Below, in pieces: positions 1-7,514 of a stretch of DNA of 53,883 nt; position 1 is the stretch's first letter, and the number at the start of each line of letters is the position of its first letter. The notes under the pieces are model-generated. The model saw only the letters and a list, made by a program, of their open reading frames with translations, was not told the DNA's origin and made no database searches. The translations under genes and the position numbers were made by a program. Source of the stretch: Gp6-AA40 sp035649395 (lineage in GTDB: Bacteria > Acidobacteriota > Vicinamibacteria > Vicinamibacterales > UBA2999); NCBI GenBank assembly GCA_035649395.1, contig DASRJR010000250.1:1-53883 (forward strand). The letters run 5' to 3'.

Positions 1-194
1 GCGCGCGTCGCGACGAGCACACGAAGAAAGCGGCCGTCCTCTTCAGAAACGGCGAGTTGGCCCTTGTCGGCCGCCTTGATCGATTTGAGGATCGCTTCGA
101 TGTCCGGAGTGAGCGTGCCGGAAGGGCTGCGCTGCGCCCACGACATGGAGACGAGAGCAGACAGGGCGAGCAGCACGCTTAGGGCAGTGCGCAT
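1..194 (-). CDS. Exported O-methyltransferase-like protein, N-terminal part only (runs off the left edge)
   Basis: Only about 64 N-terminal residues are inside the window. The start MRTALSVLLAL and the hydrophobic stretch that follows, ending ...SMSWA-Q, form a Sec-type signal peptide, so the product is probably periplasmic or secreted. The next visible segment, SEEDGRFLRVLVATR, resembles the region just before the SAM-binding motif in O-methyltransferase-like proteins, where it is followed by a LEIGT-type loop; that loop lies outside the window. The ATG at 192-194 has no Shine-Dalgarno sequence but has a TAAGAT box 6 nt upstream. The gene follows hemG on the same strand after 57 nt, so it may be read with the haem genes or from its own promoter. 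The family call is an inference from one short motif. Confidence 0.6.
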   Translation of the reverse strand, partial: MRTALSVLLALSALVSMSWAQRSPSGTLTPDIEAILKSIKAADKGQLAVSEEDGRFLRVLVATR

Positions 195-200
195 GACGGG

Positions 201-206
201 ATCTTA
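201..206 (-). promoter_or_regulatory. Candidate -10 box (TAAGAT) of a leaderless transcript
   Basis: On the minus strand TAAGAT ends 6 nt before the ATG at 194, and no purine-rich ribosome site lies between. This spacing would place the transcription start at or near the start codon. No convincing -35 was found. Confidence 0.4.
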
Positions 207-251
207 TGTCACGGATTACGAACGACGCAGGTTCGGGTCCGTGGTTCCTTG

Positions 252-1625
252 TCAGTGTGAGGCGCTGGAAACATAGCCTGCCGCGATCGCGGCCGTGGCC
301 CTCGCATCGGCCACGCAGTCGGGAATGCCGATCGCCCGGAAGCCGCTGCCCGTGACGAACACACCAGGGATGGCGGCGAGTCGCTGCTCGATCTGAGCGA
401 CGCGTTCGAGATGGCCGACCTCGTACTGCGGACTCTGCTTCGTGAAGCGGTACACGCGCACGAACAGCGGCTCGGCGCTGATCCCCAGCAGTGCGCCGAG
501 CTCGTGGCGAGTCGTGTCGATCAGCATTTGATCGCTGTCATCGAGTCGATGGGGGTCACGGCCGCCGCCGAGGAAACCGCGCAGCAGCACATGGCCCTCG
601 GGCGCGCGTCCGGGCCACTTCGAGCTGATCCACGTCGCCGCCAGCAAGCCGCGGCGTTCGACGCGCGGGACCACGAACCCCGTTCCCGCGAGCGGATGCG
701 CCACGTGCTCGCGACGAAACCCCAGAGCGACCGTGGCAGTGGACGCATACGGCACCGCGTCACAGAACGCCGCCAACGTCGTATCGAAGCCGCGCAGCAG
801 CGAGCCGGCGACGTAGGCCGGCACCGCCAGAATCACCGCGCGCGCGTCGATCGGACCGCGGCTCGTCTCGATCCGCAGCATCCCGATGCGATGCAATGCG
901 TTGACGCGTACGTCAAGGCAGATCGTTCCGTCGAGCGCCGTTGCCAGCGTGTCGATCAGCTCGCCGGTGCCGCCCGGGAGCGACACGAACGCGCCGTTCG
1001 AAGAGGGCCGCGATCGGAGCGCCCGAAACGCACGCAGCACGCTGCCGGCGTGGTGCTCGGCGTCGACCAGGCGCGGGAACAGGGCTCGGATCGACAGCCG
1101 TTCGACGTCGCCCGCATGAATGCCCGCGAGCAGCGGCTCGGCCAGATAGTCGACCGCCTCTTTCCCGAACCGTCGGCGCACGAATGCGCCGATCGACTCG
1201 TCTTCATCGCCGGATCGGCGCGGCATGAACGGTTCGAGCGCCATGCGCATCTTTCCAGCCGCGCTGAAGATCGGCGATCGAATCAAGCCCGCCGCGGTCA
1301 GCGGAAACCCGAGGAACGATCCTTCGACCAGGGGGTGCAACTGTCCCGCGCGCATCACATACGCAGTGCGCGGCGGCAATGTGTGAATCAGGCGATCGCC
1401 GAGGCCGAGGTCGCGGCACAACGCGACGGCGGCCGGTTTCTGCACCAGCATCGAGTCGGGACCGCCGTCGACGACCCAGCCATCGAAGCGATCCGACGAG
1501 ATCACACCGCCGACTCGCGCCGCGGCTTCGAGCACTTGCACGGAGACGCCGCGGCGCTGCAACTCGTACGCGGCTGCGAGGCCGGCGATGCCGCCGCCCA
1601 CGATCGCGACGCCAACGGTCGCCAT
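252..1625 (-). CDS. hemG: Protoporphyrinogen (or coproporphyrinogen) oxidase
   Basis: A FAD-dependent oxidase of the HemG/HemY/CgoX family, 457 residues, which is the usual length. It oxidises the porphyrinogen macrocycle in late haem synthesis, normally at the membrane. The N terminus carries the dinucleotide-binding loop GGGIAG (residues 10-15), followed by the family pattern LEAAARVGG. The C-terminal FAD-contact segment GSGFRAIGIPDCVADA sits about 25 residues from the end. The ATG lies 3 nt after the hemE stop, so the two are surely co-transcribed. Sequence alone does not separate the protoporphyrin route from the coproporphyrin route, because the next gene of either pathway (hemH) is not in the window. 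The symbol follows common usage. Confidence 0.93.
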   Translation of the reverse strand: MATVGVAIVGGGIAGLAAAYELQRRGVSVQVLEAAARVGGVISSDRFDGWVVDGGPDSMLVQKPAAVALCRDLGLGDRLIHTLPPRTAYVMRAGQLHPLVEGSFLGFPLTAAGLIRSPIFSAAGKMRMALEPFMPRRSGDEDESIGAFVRRRFGKEAVDYLAEPLLAGIHAGDVERLSIRALFPRLVDAEHHAGSVLRAFRALRSRPSSNGAFVSLPGGTGELIDTLATALDGTICLDVRVNALHRIGMLRIETSRGPIDARAVILAVPAYVAGSLLRGFDTTLAAFCDAVPYASTATVALGFRREHVAHPLAGTGFVVPRVERRGLLAATWISSKWPGRAPEGHVLLRGFLGGGRDPHRLDDSDQMLIDTTRHELGALLGISAEPLFVRVYRFTKQSPQYEVGHLERVAQIEQRLAAIPGVFVTGSGFRAIGIPDCVADARATAAIAAGYVSSASH

Positions 1626-1628
1626 CGG

Positions 1629-2663
1629 TCAGCGAGCCCGGCGAGACGCGGAGTGTACGTATTGCGCCAGCATCTGCACGTGCTCGACCGGAGTCGACGG
1701 CAGAATACCGTGGCCGAGATTGAAGATATGGCCGGGCCGGCCCGCGACACGCGCGAGGACGTCGTCCGTCTGCTGGAACATGCGCGCCGGAGGCCCGAGC
1801 AGCAGCGTGGGATCGAGATTGCCCTGCACGGCGCGCTCGCCGCCGATCTGTTCCCAGGCGTCATCGATCGGCACACGCCAGTCGACCCCGATGACGTCGC
1901 CACCGGCATCTGCGAGCTCGCTCAGGATCGTGGCCGTCCCGGTGCCGAAGTGAATCGTTGGGACGCGACCGGCGATCGCGTCGAAGATGCGGCGCGTGTG
2001 CGGGAATGCGAACTCACGGTAATCGCCGGCACTGAGCGTGCCGACCCACGAATCGAACACCTGTACCGCATTGACTCCCGCCTCGATCTGGGCGACTAAG
2101 TAGTCAGCGACGATGTCGGCCAGGCGCCCGCAGAGGCGGTGCCACGCGTCGGCATGGCCGTACATCAGCGCCTTGGTCTTGGCGAAGTTGTTGGAGTGGC
2201 CGCCTTCGATGGCATAGGAGGCGAGCGTGAACGGTGCACCCGCGAAGCCGATCAGCGGAACACGCCCGCGCAGCTCCGATTGAATCTGACGGATGGCCTG
2301 CAGCACGTGCGCCAAGGCCTCGCGTGGCTCAAACGTCTTCAACCGGTCGATGTCGTCGGCGGTGTTGATGGGGCGTTCGAGCTGTGGTCCTTCGCCTTTG
2401 ATGAAGTCGAAGGGCAGCCCCATTGGTTCGAGCGGCAGGAGCAGATCGGAAAAGAGAATCGCCGCGTCGACGTCGATCCGTCGAATCGGCTGCAAGGTCA
2501 CTTCCGTTGCCAGATCCGGTGTGCGACAGATGTCGAGCAGGGAATGGCGGGCCCGGAGAGTGCGGTACTCGGCCATGTAGCGCCCGGCCTGGCGCATGAA
2601 CCAGACCGGCGTCGCATCGACCGGCTCGCGTCGGCAGGCCTTCAGGAAACGAGACTCACTCAC
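1629..2663 (-). CDS. hemE: Uroporphyrinogen III decarboxylase
   Basis: Decarboxylates the four acetate side chains of uroporphyrinogen III to give coproporphyrinogen III, in the cytosol. Both family signatures are present: PVWFMRQAGRY at residues 19-29, whose arginines bind substrate carboxylates, and GFAGAPFTLASY in the middle. I chose the GTG at 2661-2663, giving 344 residues (normal for HemE). A longer reading to an ATG at 2708 would add 15 residues that belong to the overlapping upstream gene. The GTG overlaps the response-regulator stop (GTGAGTGA), so translation is coupled. hemG follows after 3 nt. Confidence 0.95.
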   Translation of the reverse strand: MSESRFLKACRREPVDATPVWFMRQAGRYMAEYRTLRARHSLLDICRTPDLATEVTLQPIRRIDVDAAILFSDLLLPLEPMGLPFDFIKGEGPQLERPINTADDIDRLKTFEPREALAHVLQAIRQIQSELRGRVPLIGFAGAPFTLASYAIEGGHSNNFAKTKALMYGHADAWHRLCGRLADIVADYLVAQIEAGVNAVQVFDSWVGTLSAGDYREFAFPHTRRIFDAIAGRVPTIHFGTGTATILSELADAGGDVIGVDWRVPIDDAWEQIGGERAVQGNLDPTLLLGPPARMFQQTDDVLARVAGRPGHIFNLGHGILPSTPVEHVQMLAQYVHSASRRAR

Positions 2664-3060
2664 GCACGGGAGCCGTGAGCAGTTCGCGCGCCAGCATGAC
2701 GAGCTCATCGAGCCAGAGCGGCTTGTAGCGCACGTCCGCGCCGAGCGCGCGAATCTCGTCGAGCTGCGCTTGTGCCATGTAGTAATCGCCCGTCACGATC
2801 CCGACCGGCGTTTGCGAGAGGCCCGGAATCGTGCGAATCGAGCGGAGCAGCTGCAAACCGCTCGTCAGCGGCATCCGCAGATCCATGATGACGGCGTGCG
2901 GCCGGTGCAGCCGGGCCAGGTTCAGTCCCTCGTCTGCCGACTGGGCCGCCCACACTTCGTAGCCTTCGAGGCGGAGCATCCGCGAAAACAGGTCCGCAAC
3001 TCCCACATCATCATCGACAATCAGCACACGTGGGGCGGTAGACGCGGCGGGCAGGGCCAC
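2656..3060 (-). CDS. Single-domain response regulator (CheY-like receiver)
   Basis: A stand-alone receiver domain of 134 residues with no output domain. The phosphorylation machinery is complete: acidic pair D16-D17, phospho-acceptor D60 in VIMDLRMP, T90 in GIVTGDY and K113 in YKPLW. It would pass a phosphate signal by protein contact rather than by binding DNA. No ATG is available in frame; the GTG at 3058-3060 gives a normal receiver length. The open frame continues to 3528, but that part is antisense to the divergent gene at 3293 and has no receiver-like content. Its stop overlaps the hemE start by 8 nt, an unusual coupling. No histidine kinase is nearby, so the partner is unknown. Confidence 0.85.
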   Translation of the reverse strand: MALPAASTAPRVLIVDDDVGVADLFSRMLRLEGYEVWAAQSADEGLNLARLHRPHAVIMDLRMPLTSGLQLLRSIRTIPGLSQTPVGIVTGDYYMAQAQLDEIRALGADVRYKPLWLDELVMLARELLTAPVRE

Positions 3061-3147
3061 GGGCTCATTGTGGTGCCCGATGGGATCGTCGTCAAGTTCA
3101 GTGGAAGGGCGAGAGCCCTGTGAGGCAGTGTGCCCGTGTAACCGTGA

Positions 3148-3153
3148 TATATT
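3148..3153 (+). promoter_or_regulatory. Candidate extended -10 (TGA-TATATT) in the divergent region
   Basis: The 232-nt gap between the response regulator (minus, start 3060) and the unknown gene pair (plus, start 3293) holds TATATT preceded by TGA. If used on the plus strand it would give a leader of roughly 130 nt. The nearly palindromic AT-rich core could also serve the minus strand. Confidence 0.35.
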
Positions 3154-3282
3154 CTGGCCGTTTCGGCGGTATGTACGGTGCTGGTGGCCTGTGTGATCGT
3201 TGGGCAGGAGGGCCACCGGTCGGTCAGTTCCTGGTCCTAAGGCGAACGCTCGCTCAACGCCCGCGCCGTGTGTCGTCGCGTC

Positions 3283-3287
3283 GGAGG
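3283..3287 (+). promoter_or_regulatory. Ribosome binding site GGAGG fixing a TTG start
   Basis: GGAGG lies 5 nt before the TTG at 3293. It is the reason for rejecting the longer in-frame reading from 3200, whose extra residues look like non-coding translation. Confidence 0.65.
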
Positions 3288-3292
3288 TCTTA

Positions 3293-3958
3293 TTGAGCCC
3301 TATCCTCGTGCGGCCCGTGCGCGAGCAGCTCGAGCACGACCGGGTCATTCGCCTGCTCCAGGCAAAGTACAAACGAAAATTCGACGTCGCCATCAATCCC
3401 GGCCAGGAGCAGAGCACCCCAGTAGGTTCCCCGCAGTCACCGTGGTATCCGGATCTCGTTCTGCTCTCCGCTGAGCGCGGCAAGAAGCTGCTTGGGGTGG
3501 TCGAGGTGGAGACCGCTGAATCGGTCAACCACCTCGAGGCGATGTCCCAGTGGGCGGCGTTCGGAAAGCTGAAGGTCGAGTTCCATCTCTATGTGCCGGT
3601 GTCAGGTGTCGACAGCGCTCGCCGGCTGTGCAGCGACCTGCAGATCCCCGTCACCGAGGTCTGGGCGTACTCGTCGATCGGCGATCAGATTCGCTTCACT
3701 GCGGTGCAGCGAGCGCCGGGTGCCGCTCCAGAGGTTCGTACCAAACCGGCTTCGGAACCGAAGCCGGCGCGCGAGCCTCAGCCGTTACGTGTTGCCAAGA
3801 GTGCGGCACCGCCAGCGCGCACAAAGGCTCCCGCGCGTCGACCGGCTCCACCCGCGGCCAAGGCCCGTCCTGCGAAGGCGAGGGCGGCGGCGTCGCGACG
3901 GCCCGCGCCCAAGCCTGCCGCAAAGAAAAGCGCGGCCAAGGCTCAGAAACGCAAATAG
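3293..3958 (+). CDS. Unrecognised protein, possible PD-(D/E)xK-like nuclease fold, with Lys/Ala/Pro-rich tail
   Basis: A protein of 221 residues. The first 135 or so are ordered-looking. Residues 53-54 (YPD) are followed by a hydrophobic strand and, 17 residues on, by GVVEVET (E71, E73). A PD...ExE arrangement then a helix with SQW resembles PD-(D/E)xK-type folds, although the usual lysine is replaced by glutamate, so catalysis is uncertain. From about residue 140 the sequence is almost entirely Ala, Lys, Arg and Pro (KPAREPQPLRVAKS and similar), suggesting a flexible nucleic-acid-binding tail. It starts with TTG behind a good GGAGG site and ends 3 nt before the next gene, so the two form an operon. 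The fold is an inference; I do not recognise a named family. Confidence 0.7.
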   Translation: MSPILVRPVREQLEHDRVIRLLQAKYKRKFDVAINPGQEQSTPVGSPQSPWYPDLVLLSAERGKKLLGVVEVETAESVNHLEAMSQWAAFGKLKVEFHLYVPVSGVDSARRLCSDLQIPVTEVWAYSSIGDQIRFTAVQRAPGAAPEVRTKPASEPKPAREPQPLRVAKSAAPPARTKAPARRPAPPAAKARPAKARAAASRRPAPKPAAKKSAAKAQKRK

Positions 3959-3961
3959 GTC

Positions 3962-4636
3962 GTGCCGTTTCTGCGCGTCATCCGCGACAAGCGGGGCTAC
4001 GAGACAACCTATCTGATGCACATCTATCGGGATGGCATCAGACAGCGGACGAAGATTCTCTATATCTTTCGCACGCCAGGGGGCGTCCGGGTTGGACGCG
4101 ATCCGCTCGAGACCGACGTACAACGGCAGATCGAGGGACAGTACCCCGATATCGCGTTCAATTGGGGCGCGGTTCGCGAGACGCAGCAGATTATCGAGAC
4201 AGCCGCCGAACCCCGACGTCGGCGTCCCCGCCGCGACGAGGAGGCGCCACCAACCGAGATCGCCGCTGCGCCGGCCCCGACGCCGGCACGCGAACCGGAG
4301 CCCCCGCGCGTCGCCATCCCGACGACGATCGAAGGCGCGACACCAGACGAGCAGATTGCATTTCTTTCGCATTGGTATCCGCTCGTGCGCGATCGCATCG
4401 CACGGCGGACACTCGACCCGGCGCGCCAGGAGGCGCTGACGGCACTGGCCGATCGCTTGAACCCGTCGGCGTGGACCGACGCCGATCAGATTCCGGCGGG
4501 GCTGCAGTCGGCTGCCGAGGCGCTGGAACGTCTATCGCGCGTGTTCGCGAAGCGGCGGCGCCGAGCACGACGCCGATCCGGAGACGCACGTCCAGTCCCC
4601 GCTCAGGACACCCCGGACCCAAGTCAGTCATCGTAG
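3962..4636 (+). CDS. Conserved-looking hypothetical protein, partner of the preceding gene
   Basis: A 224-residue protein of unknown function starting with GTG 3 nt after the upstream stop. The N-terminal 70 residues are compact and rich in aromatic and basic residues (MPFLRVIRDKRGYETTYLMH, then ILYIFRTPGGVRVGRDPLE). A low-complexity linker rich in Pro, Arg and Ala follows (about 75-120). The C-terminal half is helical: EQIAFLSHWYPLVRDRIARR, then an Ala/Leu-rich helix and a very basic end. The two small ordered domains joined by a disordered linker mirror the basic tail of its neighbour. No known motif was found. Its stop codon lies in an inverted repeat shared with convergent rpiB. Confidence 0.7.
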   Translation: MPFLRVIRDKRGYETTYLMHIYRDGIRQRTKILYIFRTPGGVRVGRDPLETDVQRQIEGQYPDIAFNWGAVRETQQIIETAAEPRRRRPRRDEEAPPTEIAAAPAPTPAREPEPPRVAIPTTIEGATPDEQIAFLSHWYPLVRDRIARRTLDPARQEALTALADRLNPSAWTDADQIPAGLQSAAEALERLSRVFAKRRRRARRRSGDARPVPAQDTPDPSQSS

Positions 4637-4693
4637 AGCGCAGTCTCGAACCTGCGCGGCTCTCGCTCTCGCGGGGCTAACGCCCCGCTCTAC
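4633..4693. terminator. Nested inverted repeats between convergent genes
   Basis: Outer arms GTAGAGCG (4633-4640) and CGCTCTAC (4686-4693) are perfect complements. An inner hairpin GCGGGGC-TAAC-GCCCCGC (4671-4688) shares bases with the right arm, so two folds compete. The arms contain the stop codons of both convergent genes (4634-4636 plus, 4690-4692 minus). There is no T-tract; a factor-dependent or bidirectional terminator is likely. Confidence 0.5.
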
Positions 4694-5157
4694 GTACGTG
4701 TCGTGGTGGCGGTGAAGCGACGCTCGATGGCCAGGACTTTGTCGAGCCGCCGCTGATGGCGGTCGGCGCCCGAGAAGGTCGCCTTCACGAACGCTTCGGC
4801 GATCTCGAGCCCAAGCGCCGGGCCGATGACCCGGGCGCCCAGGCAGAGCACGTTCATGTCGTCGTGCTCCACGGCTTGATGTGCTGTGTAGGTGTCGTGA
4901 CAGACCGCGGCGCGAATGCCTGGGAACTTGCTGGCCGCGATAGATACACCGGCCCCGCTGCCACAGACGATGATCCCGCGATCGGCCCGATGGTCGTTCA
5001 GCGCGATGGCGACCGCTTCGGCTGCGTCGGGATAGTCGCAGGGGGCGGTTGAGTGTGTGCCCAAATCGAGCACCGTGTGTCCCTGTTGTGCCAATTTGTC
5101 GGCCAGTTCCTGTTTCATGGAATAGCCGGCGTGGTCGGCGCCCAGTGCCAATCGCAT
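4690..5157 (-). CDS. rpiB: Ribose-5-phosphate isomerase B
   Basis: Interconverts ribose 5-phosphate and ribulose 5-phosphate in the pentose phosphate pathway. The family pattern is clear: GADHAGYSMK at the N terminus, DYPD, and the active-site loop IIVCGSGAGVSIAASK with the catalytic cysteine at about residue 65, then a KFPGIRAA segment. I chose MRLALGADHAG at 5157 (155 residues). A start six codons upstream (5175) is possible but would abut the ATG of the divergent gene at 5176 with zero spacing. The C-terminal tail ERRFTATTTRT is slightly long. The gene stands alone, convergent with the unknown pair and divergent from the VWFA gene. Confidence 0.93.
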   Translation of the reverse strand: MRLALGADHAGYSMKQELADKLAQQGHTVLDLGTHSTAPCDYPDAAEAVAIALNDHRADRGIIVCGSGAGVSIAASKFPGIRAAVCHDTYTAHQAVEHDDMNVLCLGARVIGPALGLEIAEAFVKATFSGADRHQRRLDKVLAIERRFTATTTRT

Positions 5158-5162
5158 GCAGG

Positions 5163-5168
5163 TATAAT
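5163..5168 (+). promoter_or_regulatory. Consensus -10 TATAAT, probable leaderless start of the VWFA gene
   Basis: A perfect TATAAT ends 7 nt before the ATG at 5176, and there is no Shine-Dalgarno sequence between. The predicted first transcribed base is at or just before the start codon. No clear -35 hexamer was found at 16-18 nt spacing. Confidence 0.55.
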
Positions 5169-5175
5169 CCGCCAT

Positions 5176-6501
5176 ATGGGTAACACTGCCAAGTTCTTGT
5201 CGGCCGGTGTGTGCGCCGCCCTCTTGATCGCACAGGGCTCCTCGACCCCGGTCACGTACGCGCAGGCGCCCCAAGCTCCCCCGGCCCAGCCGTCGCAAGC
5301 CCCCGGGCAGCCAACCTTCCGCGTCAGCGTCGATCTCGTCACCACTGACGTCATCGTGCGCGACCTGAAGAACGACCAGTTCATCGCGGATCTGAAACCA
5401 GGTGAGTTCGAAGTCTACGAGGACGGCGTCAAGCAGCAGATCGCCTCGCTCGTACTGACGCACGGTGGCCGTGTGTTCAACGTGCAGACGCCGCCGCCAC
5501 CGCCGGTCCAGGAAGGCATCATCCTGCCGAAGCATCGGCCGACCAACGACGCCGCCGGCCGCGTATTCGTCGTCTTCATCGACGACTTGCATCTGGATTT
5601 CCGCAGCACACCCCGGACACGAGAGCTGATCAAGAAGATGCTCAAGCTGCTCATTCACGACGGCGACATGTTCGGTATGGTGAGCTCTGGTGAATCGTCG
5701 ATCTCCGAGCAGCTGACTTACGATCGTCAGATCCTCGAGTCGTCGATTTCACGGATCACCGGCGGCGGTCTTCGCCCGAAGGAGATCATTCAGGGCATGC
5801 AGAGCTCTCAGGGGCCGACCGAGCTGCGGCATCGCGCTCACGTCGCGTTCTCGACCGCCTATGATCTGATGCGAAACCTCGAGAAGCTGCAGAACCGCCG
5901 CAAGGCCGTCATCTACATCAGCAGCGGCTACGACTTCAATCCGTTCGAGACGTCGCGCCTCGAGGAACAGGCCAAACGCATGGGCCTTGGCATGAGCGGC
6001 GACGAGAGCGGAAACGGGCAGTCGGCCGTCGACCAGCTGCTCAGCGACCCGTTCGTGCGGCAGCAGCAGAGCAGCCAGATGCTGGCCGAAGGCGACCTCG
6101 TTCGCGAGCTGGCAGAGTTGACCCGTGCGGCCAACCGGGCCAACGCGACGATGTACACCATCGATCCGCGCGGACTGGTTGCGGGCCAGGATCTCGACGA
6201 CGAGGTGCCGACGCAGGAGTGGAACGCGTACGTGCGCGATACGCAGGACAGCTTGCGCGTACTCGCCGAAGAAACAGGCGGAATCGCGGTCGTCAATCAA
6301 AACGATTTCGACAAGGCGCTCAAGCGAATCGACAACGAGACGAGCGATTACTACGTGCTGGGGTACTACTCGTCGAACCCCGACCCACTGAAACGCCGCC
6401 GCAGGATCGAAGTGCGCACGACGCGCCAGGGGTTGCGAGTCATCGGCCGAACCGAATACACACTTCGACCCAACGTTCCCGCTGGCGCGAGGGTGAATTA
6501 G
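5176..6501 (+). CDS. Secreted VWFA-related domain protein (acidobacterial TIGR03436 type)
   Basis: 441 residues with an N-terminal signal peptide (FLSAGVCAALLIAQG) and a Pro/Gln/Ala-rich stretch after it. An immunoglobulin-like segment follows (VTTDVIVRDLKNDQFIADL, then FEVYEDGVKQQI), and then a von Willebrand factor A-like domain beginning VFVVFIDDLHLDF. That strand replaces the classical DxSxS metal site with DDxHxD, as is usual in this acidobacterial family. The C terminus has the family pattern YYVLGYYSSNPDPLKRRRRIEVRTTR. Members are numerous in Acidobacteriota and their function is not known; an extracytoplasmic binding role is inferred. The gene is monocistronic, meeting LysR end to end with 9 nt between. 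Confidence 0.88.
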   Translation: MGNTAKFLSAGVCAALLIAQGSSTPVTYAQAPQAPPAQPSQAPGQPTFRVSVDLVTTDVIVRDLKNDQFIADLKPGEFEVYEDGVKQQIASLVLTHGGRVFNVQTPPPPPVQEGIILPKHRPTNDAAGRVFVVFIDDLHLDFRSTPRTRELIKKMLKLLIHDGDMFGMVSSGESSISEQLTYDRQILESSISRITGGGLRPKEIIQGMQSSQGPTELRHRAHVAFSTAYDLMRNLEKLQNRRKAVIYISSGYDFNPFETSRLEEQAKRMGLGMSGDESGNGQSAVDQLLSDPFVRQQQSSQMLAEGDLVRELAELTRAANRANATMYTIDPRGLVAGQDLDDEVPTQEWNAYVRDTQDSLRVLAEETGGIAVVNQNDFDKALKRIDNETSDYYVLGYYSSNPDPLKRRRRIEVRTTRQGLRVIGRTEYTLRPNVPAGARVN

Positions 6502-6510
6502 GGTTACCGG

Positions 6511-7431
6511 CTACCCGAGCTTGCCAGGCCGCATCGAGGAGTCCAGCTTCGGGCGCACCGTCTCGAAGACGTTCATCACTTCCGCGACCGACCGGGGCAG
6601 TCGGCTCATCTTCGGATAGAGCCACCCGGTCTGCCGTTCGAGCGCGGCGCCGGCGACACGGCTGCAGAACAGCTGTTTCGTGCGCACATCGGCCGCGGCC
6701 GCCTGCCACGGGATGATGCTCATCCCAAGCCCGCTTCGCACCATCGCCTTGATGATCTCGACGTTCTCTGTCTCCATGATGATCTGAGGCGCGATCCGTT
6801 CCCGGGCGAAGAACTCTTCGACCAGCCGCCTCGTGATGGAACCCGTTTCGAAGAGGACGAAGGGCTGCTTGTCGAGATCTTGCGGCGTGATCGTCTTTTT
6901 CTTGGCGATCGGGTGCGTCGGATAGGTGATGAGCAGCAGCTCCTCGCGCAAGACTGGCACTGCTACGAGATCGGACGCTTCGACAGGCAGGGTTAGTAAG
7001 CCGAGATCGCCGCCGCCGGACCGGAGCATCGCCATCGATCGCTCTGCGCTTCCGACCGTGACCTTCATATCCAAGTGCGGATGCAGGCGGCGGACCTCCG
7101 AGAGGAGGACCGGAAACACGTACAAGCACACGGTCATGCCGCCGACGAGGCGTATCGTGCCCTGCAGCGACTCGCGCTTGTCGCTGATCGTCGAAACGGT
7201 GTCCTGCAGATCCTGGAAGACGCGATGGCTCAATTGGAGCAGCGCTTCTCCCGCGGGGGTAATGCGAATCCTTCGTCCAATCCTGTGGAATACCGGCTCG
7301 CCGAGCTCGTCCTCGAGCAGCAGGATCTGACGGCTGATCGCCGACTGCGACACGTGCAGCTTGTCGCCGGCCGCGGTGAAGGACCCGGTGTCGGCGATGG
7401 CCCGGATGATCTCCAGCTGGCGCAGATCCAT
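6511..7431 (-). CDS. LysR-family transcriptional regulator
   Basis: 306 residues. The N-terminal winged helix-turn-helix is typical: MDLRQLEIIRAIADTGSFTA, SQSAISRQI and LGEPVFHRIGRRIRITPAG. The effector domain (about 95-295) is a periplasmic-binding-protein-like fold. The ligand cannot be read from sequence. LysR proteins usually control a divergent neighbour, but here the nearest upstream gene, a DNA methyltransferase, is on the same strand and separated by a heptad repeat island, so the target is unclear. A TATGCT box lies 5 nt before the ATG, with no Shine-Dalgarno sequence. Confidence 0.93.
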   Translation of the reverse strand: MDLRQLEIIRAIADTGSFTAAGDKLHVSQSAISRQILLLEDELGEPVFHRIGRRIRITPAGEALLQLSHRVFQDLQDTVSTISDKRESLQGTIRLVGGMTVCLYVFPVLLSEVRRLHPHLDMKVTVGSAERSMAMLRSGGGDLGLLTLPVEASDLVAVPVLREELLLITYPTHPIAKKKTITPQDLDKQPFVLFETGSITRRLVEEFFARERIAPQIIMETENVEIIKAMVRSGLGMSIIPWQAAAADVRTKQLFCSRVAGAALERQTGWLYPKMSRLPRSVAEVMNVFETVRPKLDSSMRPGKLG

Positions 7432-7436
7432 GACTC

Positions 7437-7442
7437 AGCATA
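7437..7442 (-). promoter_or_regulatory. Candidate -10 (TATGCT) adjoining the LysR start
   Basis: On the minus strand TATGCT ends 5 nt before the ATG at 7431. This is too close for a normal leader and fits leaderless transcription. Confidence 0.4.
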
Positions 7443-7477
7443 CATGTCTGCTGCGCATGGAAACAACGCGACTCAGA

Positions 7478-7508
7478 AGGAATCAGGATTCAGGAATCAG
7501 GATTCAGG
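7478..7508. repeat. Heptad repeat island A (AGGAWTC units)
   Basis: Four perfect 7-nt units alternate AGGAATC / AGGATTC / AGGAATC / AGGATTC, then a partial AGG. The island lies between the stop of the DNA methyltransferase (7515) and the LysR start. Another AGGAATC occurs at 7539-7545 inside the methyltransferase 3' end, and its extension AGGAATCAGACCT recurs at 33881-33893 in island C. Confidence 0.85.
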
Positions 7509-7514
7509 CCAGGG

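Noticed and set aside
411..2099. Large open frame (562 codons) on the plus strand across hemG and hemE
   Set aside because: It runs antisense to two clearly recognised genes, is Arg/Gln-rich in the way GC-rich antisense frames are, and has no domain signal.
3200..3292. Upstream start of the unknown protein at 3200
   Set aside because: The TTG at 3293 has a good GGAGG site; the upstream residues look like random translation.
3061..3528. N-terminal extension of the response regulator up to 3528
   Set aside because: The extra residues show no receiver-like content and overlap the divergent gene at 3293; the receiver is complete from GTG 3060.
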